Origin: Streptomyces sp. NBC_01498
Lineage (GTDB): Bacteria > Actinomycetota > Actinomycetes > Streptomycetales > Streptomycetaceae
Length of the DNA: 64,000 nt
Direction of reading: 5' to 3'
Assembly: GCF_036327775.1 (NCBI RefSeq)
Contig: NZ_CP109598.1
Location: forward strand, 372,001-436,000
Shown here piece by piece: positions 18,368-28,151 of this stretch. Position numbers and translations under genes: made by a program. Each line of letters opens with the position of its first letter. Within the stretch, counting starts at the first letter, position 1. The notes beneath the pieces were generated by a model. The model did not search any database. It was not told the DNA's origin and worked only from the letters and a program-made list of their open reading frames with translations.

Positions 18368-19576
18368 ATGACCGGTGTGGACTCCGTACAAACCTGCCCC
18401 TTCCGCCACGACGTGGCTCTGGAGCCCGACCCCTTCATGGCCCGCATGCACGCCGAGGCGCCCGTCGCCCGGGTGCGTATGCCGTACGGCGAGGGCGAGT
18501 GCTGGCTGGTGACCCGGTACGAGGACGTGAAGACCGTCACCTCGGACCGCCGCTTCAGCAGGGCCGCCCTCGTCGGGCGGGACTTCCCCCGGATCACTCC
18601 GGCGCCCATCGCCCAGTCCGAGTCCATCAACCTCATGGACCCGCCCGCCCTCAACCGGGTGCGCAGGCTGATCAACAAGGCGTTCACCACTCCGCAGGTG
18701 GAGGCACTGCGCCCGTGGACCCAGCGGACCGCGGACGGACTGCTGGACACCATGGCCGCGAGCGGCGCGCCGGCCGATGTCACCGAGCACCTCGCGGAGC
18801 GGCTGCCGCTCATGACGATCAGCGAACTGCTGGACGTGCCGGAGGCCGACCGGGAGCAACTGCGGCGCCGCGCCATGGAGATGATGTCCATGAGCGCCGC
18901 CGACCGGGACCTGGCCGTCGCCGCGAAGGCCTGGCTGCGGGCCTACTTCGCCGACCTGACGGCAAAGCGGCGGCGTGCTCCCGGCAACGACCTGATCAGC
19001 GGCCTGGCCACGGCGCGGATCGGCGACGAGATGCTCGACGCGGACGAACTCACCGTGCTGGCCATGCTCCTGGTGGTCACCGGCCACGACACCACGACGT
19101 ACGAGATCAGCAACATCGTGTACACGCTGCTGACCCACCCCGAGCGGGCGGCGGAGCTGCGCGCCCGGCCCGAGCTGCTTCCCCGGGCCGTCGAGGAACT
19201 GCTGCGGCACATTCCGTTCCGGCAAGGGGTCGGTATCCCCCGGGTGGCCCTGGAGGACGTCGCGTTCGACGGTGCCGTCATCAAGGCGGGCGACACGGTC
19301 CATGTGTCATATCTGACGGGCAACCGTGACGCGCTGGCCTACGACCGCCCGGACGAGATCGACTTCCACCGGGTGGACCCCGTCCCGCACCTGACGTTCG
19401 GGTACGGCAGCCATCACTGCCTCGGTGCCCATCTGGCGCGCATGGTGCTCCAGGTCTCCCTCGGCACGCTGCTCACCCGATTCCCCGACCTTCGTCTGGC
19501 CGTACCGGCGGAGGAGGTGCGGTGGAACACCGTCTCGATCTGGCGCTATCCGCTCGCCCTGCCGGTCACCTGGTAA
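18368..19576 (+). CDS. Cytochrome P450, CYP158-like, partner of RppA
   Basis: 402 aa. It has the I-helix VVTGHDTTTYE, the K-helix ExxR in EELLRHIP and the haem loop FGYGSHHCLGAHLAR with the ligand cysteine. It ends LPVTW like other Streptomyces CYP158/CYP105-type enzymes. The next gene starts 10 nt downstream and encodes tetrahydroxynaphthalene synthase. In S. griseus and S. coelicolor, P450s paired with RppA couple the naphthol product into dimers and polymers (melanin-like pigment or biflaviolin), so that is the likely reaction. The ATG has GGGAG 7 nt upstream; an upstream frame reaches 18266 but without family support. Confidence 0.88.
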   Translation: MTGVDSVQTCPFRHDVALEPDPFMARMHAEAPVARVRMPYGEGECWLVTRYEDVKTVTSDRRFSRAALVGRDFPRITPAPIAQSESINLMDPPALNRVRRLINKAFTTPQVEALRPWTQRTADGLLDTMAASGAPADVTEHLAERLPLMTISELLDVPEADREQLRRRAMEMMSMSAADRDLAVAAKAWLRAYFADLTAKRRRAPGNDLISGLATARIGDEMLDADELTVLAMLLVVTGHDTTTYEISNIVYTLLTHPERAAELRARPELLPRAVEELLRHIPFRQGVGIPRVALEDVAFDGAVIKAGDTVHVSYLTGNRDALAYDRPDEIDFHRVDPVPHLTFGYGSHHCLGAHLARMVLQVSLGTLLTRFPDLRLAVPAEEVRWNTVSIWRYPLALPVTW

Positions 19577-19586
19577 GGAACTGATC

Positions 19587-20714
19587 ATGGCAACTCTGTG
19601 CAGACCCGCCGTCGCGGTCCCCGAGCACGTCATCACGATGGAAGAGACCGTGGAGCTGGCCCGGACACTGCACGCCGGCCATCCGCAGCTCGACCTGGCC
19701 GTGCGGCTGATCAGCAACACCGGTGTCCGGACCCGGCGTCTGGTGCAGCCGATCGGGACGACCCTCCAGCACCCCGGCTTCACCACCCGTAACGCGGTCT
19801 ACGAGGCGGAGGCGAAGGCCCGGGTGCCGGAGGTCGTACGCCGGGCCCTGGGCCACGCCGAACTGGCGCCGCCGGACATCGACATGATCGTCTATGTGTC
19901 CTGCACCGGCTTCATGATGCCGTCGATGACCGCGTGGCTCATCAACACCATGGGCTTCGGATCGGGGACCCGGCAGCTGCCGATCGCCCAGCTCGGGTGC
20001 GCGGCCGGCGGCGCGGCCATCAACCGGGCGCACGACTTCTGTTCGGCGTACCCGGGGGCGAACGTGCTGATCGTGGCCTGCGAGTTCTGCTCGCTGTGCT
20101 ATCAGCCGACGGACCTGGCCGTGGGCAACCTGCTCTCCAACGGCCTGTTCGGGGACGCCGTCGCCGCCGCCGTCGTACGCGGTGAGGGAGGCACCGGCGT
20201 ACGGCTTGAGCGCAACGCGTCCCATCTGGTGCCCGACACGGAGGACTGGATCTCCTACGAGGTCCGGGACACCGGGTTCCACTTCATGCTCGACAAGCGG
20301 GTGCCCGGCACCATGTCCGTCCTCGCGCCCGCCATGCGGGAGATGGCCGAGCCGTACGACTGGGACGTCTCCGGGCTGGACTTCTACATCGTGCACGCCG
20401 GAGGGCCCCGCATCCTGGACGACCTCTGCCGCTTCCTCGATGTACCGGCGGACATGTTCCGCTACAGCAGGGCGACACTGACCGAGCGCGGCAACATCGC
20501 CAGCGCCGTCATCTTCGACGCCCTGGACCGCTTCTTCGAGGACGGCGGCGCCGAGCACGGCGCACGCGGGGTCATCGCCGGCTTCGGCCCCGGCATCACG
20601 GCCGAACTCGCCCTCGGCACCTGGACGGTGGAGGGGAGGGGAAGCCTGCCGATCGAACGGGAAGTGATCCTCCCGACGCCGGTCCTGATGTCACGGAGCG
20701 ACGTGGCCGGCTGA
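19587..20714 (+). CDS. rppA: 1,3,6,8-tetrahydroxynaphthalene synthase (type III polyketide synthase)
   Basis: 375 aa. It condenses five malonyl-CoA to tetrahydroxynaphthalene. The N-terminus MATLCRPAVAVPEHVITM and the active-site segment LPIAQLGCAAGGAAINRAH (C138) match RppA. The catalytic His lies in IVHAGGPRILDD and the Asn in ERGNIASAVIF. The start ATG 19587 uses AAGGA embedded in the P450 stop (taAGGA), so the pair is one operon. The product oxidises to flaviolin, the precursor for the P450. Confidence 0.96.
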   Translation: MATLCRPAVAVPEHVITMEETVELARTLHAGHPQLDLAVRLISNTGVRTRRLVQPIGTTLQHPGFTTRNAVYEAEAKARVPEVVRRALGHAELAPPDIDMIVYVSCTGFMMPSMTAWLINTMGFGSGTRQLPIAQLGCAAGGAAINRAHDFCSAYPGANVLIVACEFCSLCYQPTDLAVGNLLSNGLFGDAVAAAVVRGEGGTGVRLERNASHLVPDTEDWISYEVRDTGFHFMLDKRVPGTMSVLAPAMREMAEPYDWDVSGLDFYIVHAGGPRILDDLCRFLDVPADMFRYSRATLTERGNIASAVIFDALDRFFEDGGAEHGARGVIAGFGPGITAELALGTWTVEGRGSLPIEREVILPTPVLMSRSDVAG

Positions 20715-20725
20715 TCCGGCACCGC

Positions 20726-20768
20726 GCCCGGGGCCCGTCCGGTGGAGCCGCGTGGACAGGCCCGGGGC
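20726..20768. terminator. Imperfect hairpin after rppA
   Basis: A 15-nt arm (20726-20740) pairs with 20754-20768 with two mismatches. It stands between the convergent ends of rppA and the lectin gene. Confidence 0.5.
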
Positions 20769-20821
20769 GTCCGGCACGGCGCCGCACCGCGCCGTCCGGG
20801 GGGTGTCAGAGGGTGCCCGCG

Positions 20822-21475
20822 TCAGAACTGGTCATAGTTGAAGTACTCCTTGAATCGCGGGTCCCACGCCTCCGGCCCCGGGCCCGCGGTGCCGCCGCAG
20901 GCCCCCAGCACCGCCTGGGAACGCCGCCCCGTGTCCCGCACGCACTGCCCGGTGGTCACCTCGACGAACTCCCAGCGGTCCGGGTTCGCCGAGGTGCCGC
21001 GGTTGTTCCAGGTGAAGGTGGAGCAGCCCGAGCCGGTGGTGAGGACGACAGGGGCGCCGGGAGTGGGGCCGCCGCCCTGGGCCCCGAGGCAGTAGACACC
21101 GAAGGCGCCGATCGTGAAGGTGCCGTTGCCCAGGCTCTGGAAGTGGAAGCGCTGGTGCAGTTCGTTCTTGCAGTCGAAGGTCTGGATCACGGCTCCGGCC
21201 TGCGGACGACCCCCGCCGCGGATGTCGAGGCACTTCCCGCCGACAGCGGCACGCACCTCGTAGACGGCCGCGTTGCGGAAGCTCGTCGTGTACCGGATGC
21301 CTGGGTTCTCGGCGGCCGGCGCCGAGGCCGGGGGAACGGCACGCGACACGGCGGTGGGGCTCTCGGCGACTGCCGCGCTCTGCGGCAGCGACATGAGGGC
21401 GGCTGCCGCGACGGCGACCGCGCGGGAGACGAATCCGGTGAATCTGGTGAATCCGGTGAATCGGCTTGTACGCAT
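20822..21475 (-). CDS. Secreted ricin-type beta-trefoil lectin-like protein
   Basis: 217 aa. A signal peptide (1 to about 38, ending SAAVAES) precedes a beta-trefoil region with GGKCLDIRGGG, QTFDCKNELHQRFHFQ and GVYCLGAQGGG; these are cysteines and Q-x-F/W motifs of ricin B-like folds. The C-terminal half (VTTGQCVRDTGRRSQAVLGACG) may hold a further disulphide. Carbohydrate binding outside the cell is the likely role; no catalytic domain is attached. The N-terminus contains three and a half in-frame 9-bp repeats (21431-21464) encoding FTGFTRFTGF. Confidence 0.75.
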   Translation of the reverse strand: MRTSRFTGFTRFTGFVSRAVAVAAAALMSLPQSAAVAESPTAVSRAVPPASAPAAENPGIRYTTSFRNAAVYEVRAAVGGKCLDIRGGGRPQAGAVIQTFDCKNELHQRFHFQSLGNGTFTIGAFGVYCLGAQGGGPTPGAPVVLTTGSGCSTFTWNNRGTSANPDRWEFVEVTTGQCVRDTGRRSQAVLGACGGTAGPGPEAWDPRFKEYFNYDQF

Positions 21476-21629
21476 GAGTCGTTGATACCGACCCGCGACG
21501 GCCCGACGAAGCGAGTGTCCCTAAGTTCACCCTCCGGGGCACAACAGTCATACCGGCGCGCCCGGCGACTCCGTCACCGGCTCCGTCGTGGGCCGCCGTG
21601 GTGTGGCATTCCTCCCGGAGGTGCGGAGG

Positions 21630-22499
21630 TCACGCGGCTTCGACGGGCAGCCACAGCTCACAGGTGGCCGTGCTGAAGTCGTCCGCGCGGTCGAGAACGG
21701 AGACGATCGAGGGGCCCGGCCGCAGGCGCCACGGGTTGGAGGGGAACCATTCGGTCGCTGTCGCGGCCCACGCCGTCTGGAGGGATTGCGGGTACGCACC
21801 CTCGGTACGGAAGACCGCCCAGGTGCCGGCCGGTACCTCGATGACGTCGAGGTCCTCGGGGATCCGCGTGTCACGGGTGACGGCGACGCCGTGGAGATAC
21901 GTCAGTTCGCTGCCCTCCGTGCCGTCGGGGTCGACGTCGTCGGAGACTTGCAGCAGGCCCTCCGGTTCGGTGTCGCCGAGGTCCTTGAGCCGGTGATGCT
22001 CCTGCCGCGACAGCGCGGTGATGTGCCGCTGGATGTGCGGGTTGACGCCCTGGTGGATGAGCGGGACCCGGGCGGCGTGTCCGGCCAGCCGGAACGCGGG
22101 TCTTGCGACCAGACGGGTCTCCATGGGGATGCTCCCTTCGACGGTCAGGTGGAACCTGAGCCGGGGTTGTGTACGCAGGGGGCCTCCGTCGCGGCGGACG
22201 TCACCGGGACCGGCGCCGTGGACCGCGCGGAACGCCCGGCCGAACGCCTCGGTCGAGCCGTATCCGTAACGGACCGCGATACCCAGCAGATCGTCCTCGC
22301 CCCGGACCACGTCCGCGCAGGCGGCGGTCATGCGGCGGCGCCGCACGTACTCCGACAGCGGCATGCCGGCCAGCGACGAGAACATGCGGCGCAGGTGGTA
22401 CTCGGTCGTGCCGAACTTCCCGGCCAGTCCGTGGACGTCCAGTTCTTCGGCCAGACGATCCTCCACGAGACCGACGAGCTGGTTCAGTGCCGCGATCAT
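21630..22499 (-). CDS. AraC-family regulator with C-terminal GyrI-like effector domain
   Basis: 289 aa from ATG 22499 (AAGGGGG 6 nt upstream). The N-terminal AraC DNA-binding region has two helix-turn-helix motifs (LAGKFGTTEYHLRRMFSSLAG and GIAVRYGYGSTEAFGRAF). The C-terminus (about 125-289) is a GyrI-like/effector-binding domain (ETRLVARPAFRLAGHAARVPL...WFPSNPWRLRPG...CELWLPVE), which typically binds small cationic drugs. It is divergent from the SDR gene but separated by about 840 bp, so co-regulation is uncertain. Confidence 0.88.
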   Translation of the reverse strand: MIAALNQLVGLVEDRLAEELDVHGLAGKFGTTEYHLRRMFSSLAGMPLSEYVRRRRMTAACADVVRGEDDLLGIAVRYGYGSTEAFGRAFRAVHGAGPGDVRRDGGPLRTQPRLRFHLTVEGSIPMETRLVARPAFRLAGHAARVPLIHQGVNPHIQRHITALSRQEHHRLKDLGDTEPEGLLQVSDDVDPDGTEGSELTYLHGVAVTRDTRIPEDLDVIEVPAGTWAVFRTEGAYPQSLQTAWAATATEWFPSNPWRLRPGPSIVSVLDRADDFSTATCELWLPVEAA

Positions 22500-23340
22500 C
22501 ACGACCCCCTTTTCGATGTCCACTCTGCCGAGCGGGCCCCGGGCCGCGCCCGATCGTCCCGGTCCGATCCGATCATGCGCCCGGACTGCCACCGGGGCGG
22601 GGGTGGGAGCGGCGGCGCGATCGGCCTACGGCGGTCGCCGGCTCGGGGCACCGGGGGCGTACGACTCCGACGGCCGCCCCCGATGCCCGGCGACGCGTCC
22701 GGCCAGGACCGTACGGAGCCGCCCCGTCCGGGGCCCGGGGCGGGAGGGGCGGATGCCGTGGCCGGTGGTGCCGGTGATGTCGATGCCGCGCTTCACGGTC
22801 CCTCGCTCCGGCGCGGGGGGACACCTCGGCCGGACCGGCGATCTCCGCACCGCCGGGCCCCACCCTGTCCGCCGTGTCCACCACGTCCGTCCCTCTTTCC
22901 CGACGCCACCTCCGTCGGAGGAGGAGCGACAGGTACAGCGTCGGGCGCACGCGTGCGTGCCGGACGACCTGACCCGTGCGACAGGCAACCGGCCGGGCCG
23001 CCCGCCGCTTGCGTCCCGTCCGGCGGGCCGCTCGCGGGTCAGGTCTGTACGGCGGGTGGCGGCGTGTCGTGTACGGAGCTGCGCGAGGTGCTCGGGGACC
23101 ATACCGGGGACCACGCCGAGCCCCACCGCGTGCCCGTCGACGGGTCCGGCGGCGGACCGCGAGCCGCCGGCGATCGCCTCCACGCAGCGCGACTCCCCCA
23201 CGCCGCAACCGGCGGACGGCGCCTCGTACCGGTGCGCGTCCCGCCGCACGAGGGCCACCGGAGGAGCCCCGCCCGTGCGGGCGGCCCGCCCGGCGCGCCC
23301 GGTGCTCGGCCCGGCGCACATCGACACGGTGAGGTTCCCC
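22500..23340. other. Unusually long intergenic region without a supported gene
   Basis: Several long frames cross this stretch on both strands, but their residue composition (Arg/Pro/Ala-rich) looks like G+C-driven chance. One minus-strand segment near 23090-23190 (reading AAGPVDGHAVGLGVVPGM and following residues) looks slightly protein-like and could be a decayed gene. I see no terminator, repeat or clear promoter. Confidence 0.4.
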
Positions 23341-24282
23341 ATGCGCATCTTCATGACCGGCGCGTCCGGCTGGCTCGGCTCAGCCGTCGTTCCGGAACTC
23401 GCGGAAGCGGGGCACCGGGTCACCGGCCTCGCCCGCTCCGACGTCTCCGCCGCCGCGCTCGACGCGGCCGGGGTGGAGGTGGTCCGCGGCACCCTGGACG
23501 ATCTCGCGGTCCTGCGGGACGCCGCCGCCGGCTCGGACGCGGTCATCCATCTCGCCTTCAAGCACGACATCGCCTTCACCGGCGACTTCCAGGGCGCCGC
23601 CGAGGCCGACCGGCGCGCCGTCGACACCTTCGGTGACGCGCTCGCCGGTACCGACCGCCCGTTCGTGCTCGCCTCCGGCGTGATCGGCTTCGCCCCGGGA
23701 CGGGTGGCCACCGAGCGGGTCGTGCCCAGCGTCGACGAGTCGCCGTCGGCGATCCGGTCGGCGACCGCGCGGGCCGCGCTCGCGCTCGCCGCGCGCGGGG
23801 TGCGGTCGTCCGTGGTGCGTCTCGCGCCGACCTGTCACGGCGACGGGGACAACGGTTTCCTGGCGACCCTGGTCGCCATCGCCCGCACCAAGGGCGTCTC
23901 GGGGTACATCGGCGAGGGTGCCAACCGGTGGCCCGCCGTCCACCGCCTCGACGCGGCCCGGCTGTTCCGGCTGGCGGTCGACGGAGCACCCGCCGGGTCG
24001 GTGCTGCACGGCGTCGCCGAGGAGGGCATCCCGATCCGCGACATCGCCGAGGTGATCGGCCGTCATCTGCGTGTGCCGGTCGCCTCCGTGAACCCGGAGG
24101 ACGCCCCCGCGCACTTCACCTGGCTGAGTCCGCTGCTCGGGCTCGACAGCCCGGCGTCCAGTGCGCTGACCCGCGAGCTGCTGGACTGGCGGCCGAGCCG
24201 TCCCGGTCTTCTCGAAGACCTCGACCAGGGCCACTACTTCCGGCGGTCGGCCGGTGCCGACCGACCCGCGTTCACCCCGTGA
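23341..24282 (+). CDS. NAD(P)-dependent epimerase/dehydratase-family SDR (atypical)
   Basis: 313 aa. It is an extended SDR with the cofactor loop MTGASGWLGSAV (GxxGxxG) and an acidic patch after strand 2. It shows SDAVIHLAFKHD and FVLASGVIGF, then a substrate domain from about 190 (GEGANRWPAVHRLDAARLFRL). The usual catalytic YxxxK is not visible where expected (SATARAALALA), so it is one of the atypical members whose chemistry is unclear. The start ATG 23341 is supported by family alignment. Confidence 0.85.
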   Translation: MRIFMTGASGWLGSAVVPELAEAGHRVTGLARSDVSAAALDAAGVEVVRGTLDDLAVLRDAAAGSDAVIHLAFKHDIAFTGDFQGAAEADRRAVDTFGDALAGTDRPFVLASGVIGFAPGRVATERVVPSVDESPSAIRSATARAALALAARGVRSSVVRLAPTCHGDGDNGFLATLVAIARTKGVSGYIGEGANRWPAVHRLDAARLFRLAVDGAPAGSVLHGVAEEGIPIRDIAEVIGRHLRVPVASVNPEDAPAHFTWLSPLLGLDSPASSALTRELLDWRPSRPGLLEDLDQGHYFRRSAGADRPAFTP

Positions 24283-24287
24283 ACGAC

Positions 24288-24321
24288 GAATGGCGGGGAG
24301 CACCCACGCTCCTCGCCATTC
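24288..24321. terminator. Hairpin after the SDR gene
   Basis: GAATGGCGGGGAGC (24288-24301) pairs with GCTCCTCGCCATTC (24308-24321) with one G-U pair and a 6-nt loop, six bases past the stop. It insulates the following rifamycin-response promoter. Confidence 0.75.
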
Positions 24322-24340
24322 TCAACATATAGCGCACCGG

Positions 24341-24360
24341 GGGGCTTGCGGCAAGGCCCC
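24341..24360 (+). promoter_or_regulatory. Rifamycin-associated element (RAE) upstream of rox
   Basis: GGGGCTTGCGGCAAGGCCCC, an imperfect inverted repeat, matches my memory of the conserved element found upstream of rifamycin-inactivating genes (rox, rph, arr, rgt, helR) in actinomycetes. It lies 108 bp before the GTG start of the Rox-like gene. TTGCGG inside it (24346-24351) could serve as -35 with CAGAAT (24371-24376) as -10, spacing 19 nt. The exact consensus should be checked. Confidence 0.8.
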
Positions 24361-24411
24361 GTTCGTATCGCAGAATGGCCGACCCGAGCGGGAACGCGAT
24401 GAAATGCGTGA

Positions 24412-25974
<1,563 letters not shown>

Positions 25975-26205
25975 ACGGGCGGAGGCGGTCGGAGCGCGGC
26001 GGGAGCGCGCCGCGGATGTGGCCCCGGCGCGGGTCGCGGCCGTGCCGGGGATTCGGGTCGGAGCCGACCGCCCGCCGTCCGCTCCCGCCGTCCACCGTCC
26101 GCTCCTTCCGCCCGCCGTCCGCTCCTTCGCCCGTGTCCGTGAGCGCCGGACGGGCCGTATCGGCGTGGTCCGTCCGGCGCCCACCCGCGCGCGGGCGACC
26201 GGGGG

Positions 26206-27162
26206 TCAGGGGGTGACGGATATGTTCGTCAGGCCCCGGCCGCCGGTGACGGTGTTGCTCGCGTAGACGGTCGTACGGCAACTGGCCGTGTCCGCCGTGA
26301 CGTTGATGGCGAGCCGCTTGTCGCCGGTGGCGCCGGTCAGGTTCGACTTGTTGCCGCGGAAGACCGTGCCGCAGCCCCAACCCGACTGCTGGGTGTGGGT
26401 CTCGAAGCCGTTGTTGGTGGTGTTCTTCCCGGTGTTGTTCTCGACCAGGGTGTTGTTGCCCTTCACGTCGACCCAGGAGTCGTCGAAGTTGGCGCCGGTC
26501 AGCCCCTGGCCGTCGAAGGTGTTGCCGATGATCTTCGCGCCGGTGGTGCCCTCCTTGATGTCGATGGCCTCGCCGCCGACATCGGGACCGATGGTGTTGT
26601 TGAGTATCTGGGCGTTGTCGCTCTTGTCGGAGGTGCCGCCGGCGGAGCCGACGTAGACGCCCTCGCCCATGCCCCGTCCGTCGTTGCCGGTGTTGTATAT
26701 CCGGGAGTTCTTGATGACGCCGTCCCGGCTGGAGTTGCGGAAGTGGACGCCCTCCATGTCCAGGTCGTGCACCACGACGGAGTCGATGACGACGCCGTTG
26801 GCGGTGTCCGCCATGATGCCCTTCTGGGCGCCGGTGAGGGTGATGCCCTTGACGGTCCAGTACGAGGCGCCGTTGAGGTGCAGCACGTACCCGCCGCCCG
26901 CGCTGAGCACCGCCCGCTCCGAACCGGTGAGCGTGATGCGGGAGTTGGCGGTGCCGGCGACCAGGGCCTTGAAGTTGCCGGTGTACTGGCCGTCGGCGAG
27001 CTGGATCGTGTCGCCGGGGCGGACATTGGTGAGCGCCGTCTTCAGCTCGGCGGCGGTCTTGACACTGATGACGGCCGCGTGGGCCGGAGTGGTGGCCACC
27101 GACAGCACGCCGGCCGTCGTGGCGACGGCGAGGAGGGTGGGGAGCAGCTTTCGAGCACGCAT
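26206..27162 (-). CDS. Secreted right-handed parallel beta-helix protein (pectate lyase / PL6-like)
   Basis: 318 aa. A signal peptide (1 to about 32, ending AHA) is followed by the entry motif ISVKTAAELKTALTNVRPGDTIQLADGQYTG. Coils of about 22-25 residues follow, each with V/I ladders and Asn turns (GVVIDSVVVHDLDMEGVHFRNSSRDGVIKNSRIYNTG). This is the fold of polysaccharide lyases and related glycosidases; the opening resembles PL6 chondroitinase B/alginate lyases, but the short length and unclear catalytic residues leave substrate open. Start ATG 27162 with AGGAAGG upstream. The 25975-26205 gap is a C-rich low-complexity stretch without a gene. Confidence 0.8.
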   Translation of the reverse strand: MRARKLLPTLLAVATTAGVLSVATTPAHAAVISVKTAAELKTALTNVRPGDTIQLADGQYTGNFKALVAGTANSRITLTGSERAVLSAGGGYVLHLNGASYWTVKGITLTGAQKGIMADTANGVVIDSVVVHDLDMEGVHFRNSSRDGVIKNSRIYNTGNDGRGMGEGVYVGSAGGTSDKSDNAQILNNTIGPDVGGEAIDIKEGTTGAKIIGNTFDGQGLTGANFDDSWVDVKGNNTLVENNTGKNTTNNGFETHTQQSGWGCGTVFRGNKSNLTGATGDKRLAINVTADTASCRTTVYASNTVTGGRGLTNISVTP

Positions 27163-27345
27163 CGCGAACGCCTTCCTACCTGGAGTGGGGGTCTCATATG
27201 TGAACGAGGGGCGAGCATGTGAACGATGGGGCTGATTGCCACCGTAAGGACACCCGCCATCGGCGTCAAGGTCCATACCAATAGCGGCGCATCGGAAACC
27301 TACTACCGGAGCCGCGACACGCCGACACTCCGGCCTCATGATCAC

Positions 27346-27381
27346 TTGCAGTGTGCGCACGATCGATCGTATTTTTACGTC
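27346..27381 (+). promoter_or_regulatory. Candidate promoter with a palindrome, probably giving a leaderless mRNA
   Basis: TTGCAG (27346-27351), an 18-nt spacer and TATTTT (27370-27375) place the transcription start near 27382, the A of the ATG. The 12-bp perfect palindrome ACGATCGATCGT (27359-27370) fills the spacer and could be an operator. No ribosome site precedes the ATG, in keeping with a leaderless transcript. Confidence 0.5.
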
Positions 27382-28071
27382 ATGAAGACCGCGGCACAGG
27401 CCCTCACCGAAGAGACCGATCCCTTCTGCCTCTCACCGGCGCGCGCCACACGGCTCCTCACCGGGGCGCCGTGGCGACGGTTCGCGGTGGCCGGCGACAG
27501 CCTGGCCGCCGGGACCGGGGACCCGAGTCCCGGATATCTGGACCGGCCGTGGGGCGACCGGGTCGCCGACGCCCTGCGGCGCGTCCGTCCGGAACTGGTC
27601 TATCTCAACACCGGCACGATCGGCGCGACCGCCGCCGACACGCTCGGCCAACAGATCGGTGGAATCGCGGAGTTCGGCCCGGATCTGCTCCATCTCTCCT
27701 GTGGCGCCAACGACTTGTTCCGGCGCCGGCCCGACTTCGACGCCGTCGAGGAGACGCTGCGACACGTGTTCCGGGCGGCGGCGGGGACCGGGGCGCGGGT
27801 GACGACGTTCACGCTGGGCCGGGCCTTCGACGTACCGGTGTTCCCCGACTTTCCGCAGCGGGTGCGGGCGCTCAACACCATCACCCGTGATCTGGCGGCC
27901 GAGTTCGGCATCGTCGTGGTCGAGATGTGGGACCACCCGCTCAACTCGCGGCCGGATCTGCTGAGTGCGGACCGTATCCATTTCTCGACATCGGGTCAGG
28001 CGGTCATGGCGTCCGAGGTGGTCCGAGGACTCGCGGACGTGCTCAACACGGTGACTGTCAGCGGGCGGTGA
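27382..28071 (+). CDS. SGNH/GDSL-family hydrolase
   Basis: 229 aa, no signal peptide. Block I is FAVAGDSLAAGTGDP (nucleophile Ser in GDS). The block II Gly region is NTGTIGATAADT, block III is CGANDLF (GxND), and the terminal DxxH is SADRIHFSTSG. This is a cytoplasmic esterase or lipase of the SGNH fold; the substrate is unknown. ATG 27382 is preferred over longer frames because the promoter elements end there. Confidence 0.87.
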   Translation: MKTAAQALTEETDPFCLSPARATRLLTGAPWRRFAVAGDSLAAGTGDPSPGYLDRPWGDRVADALRRVRPELVYLNTGTIGATAADTLGQQIGGIAEFGPDLLHLSCGANDLFRRRPDFDAVEETLRHVFRAAAGTGARVTTFTLGRAFDVPVFPDFPQRVRALNTITRDLAAEFGIVVVEMWDHPLNSRPDLLSADRIHFSTSGQAVMASEVVRGLADVLNTVTVSGR

Positions 28072-28151
28072 CGATTCCGGGGGCCTCAGGGACGAGGACG
28101 TGGAGACAGTGATCGTGGGTGTGAGTGTGTGGGGACGCGGTCCGGGCGGTC

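Noticed and set aside
22573-23711. Minus-strand frames covering the AraC-SDR gap
   Set aside because: They overlap the start of the SDR gene in antisense and lack recognisable domains; only noted as a possible remnant.
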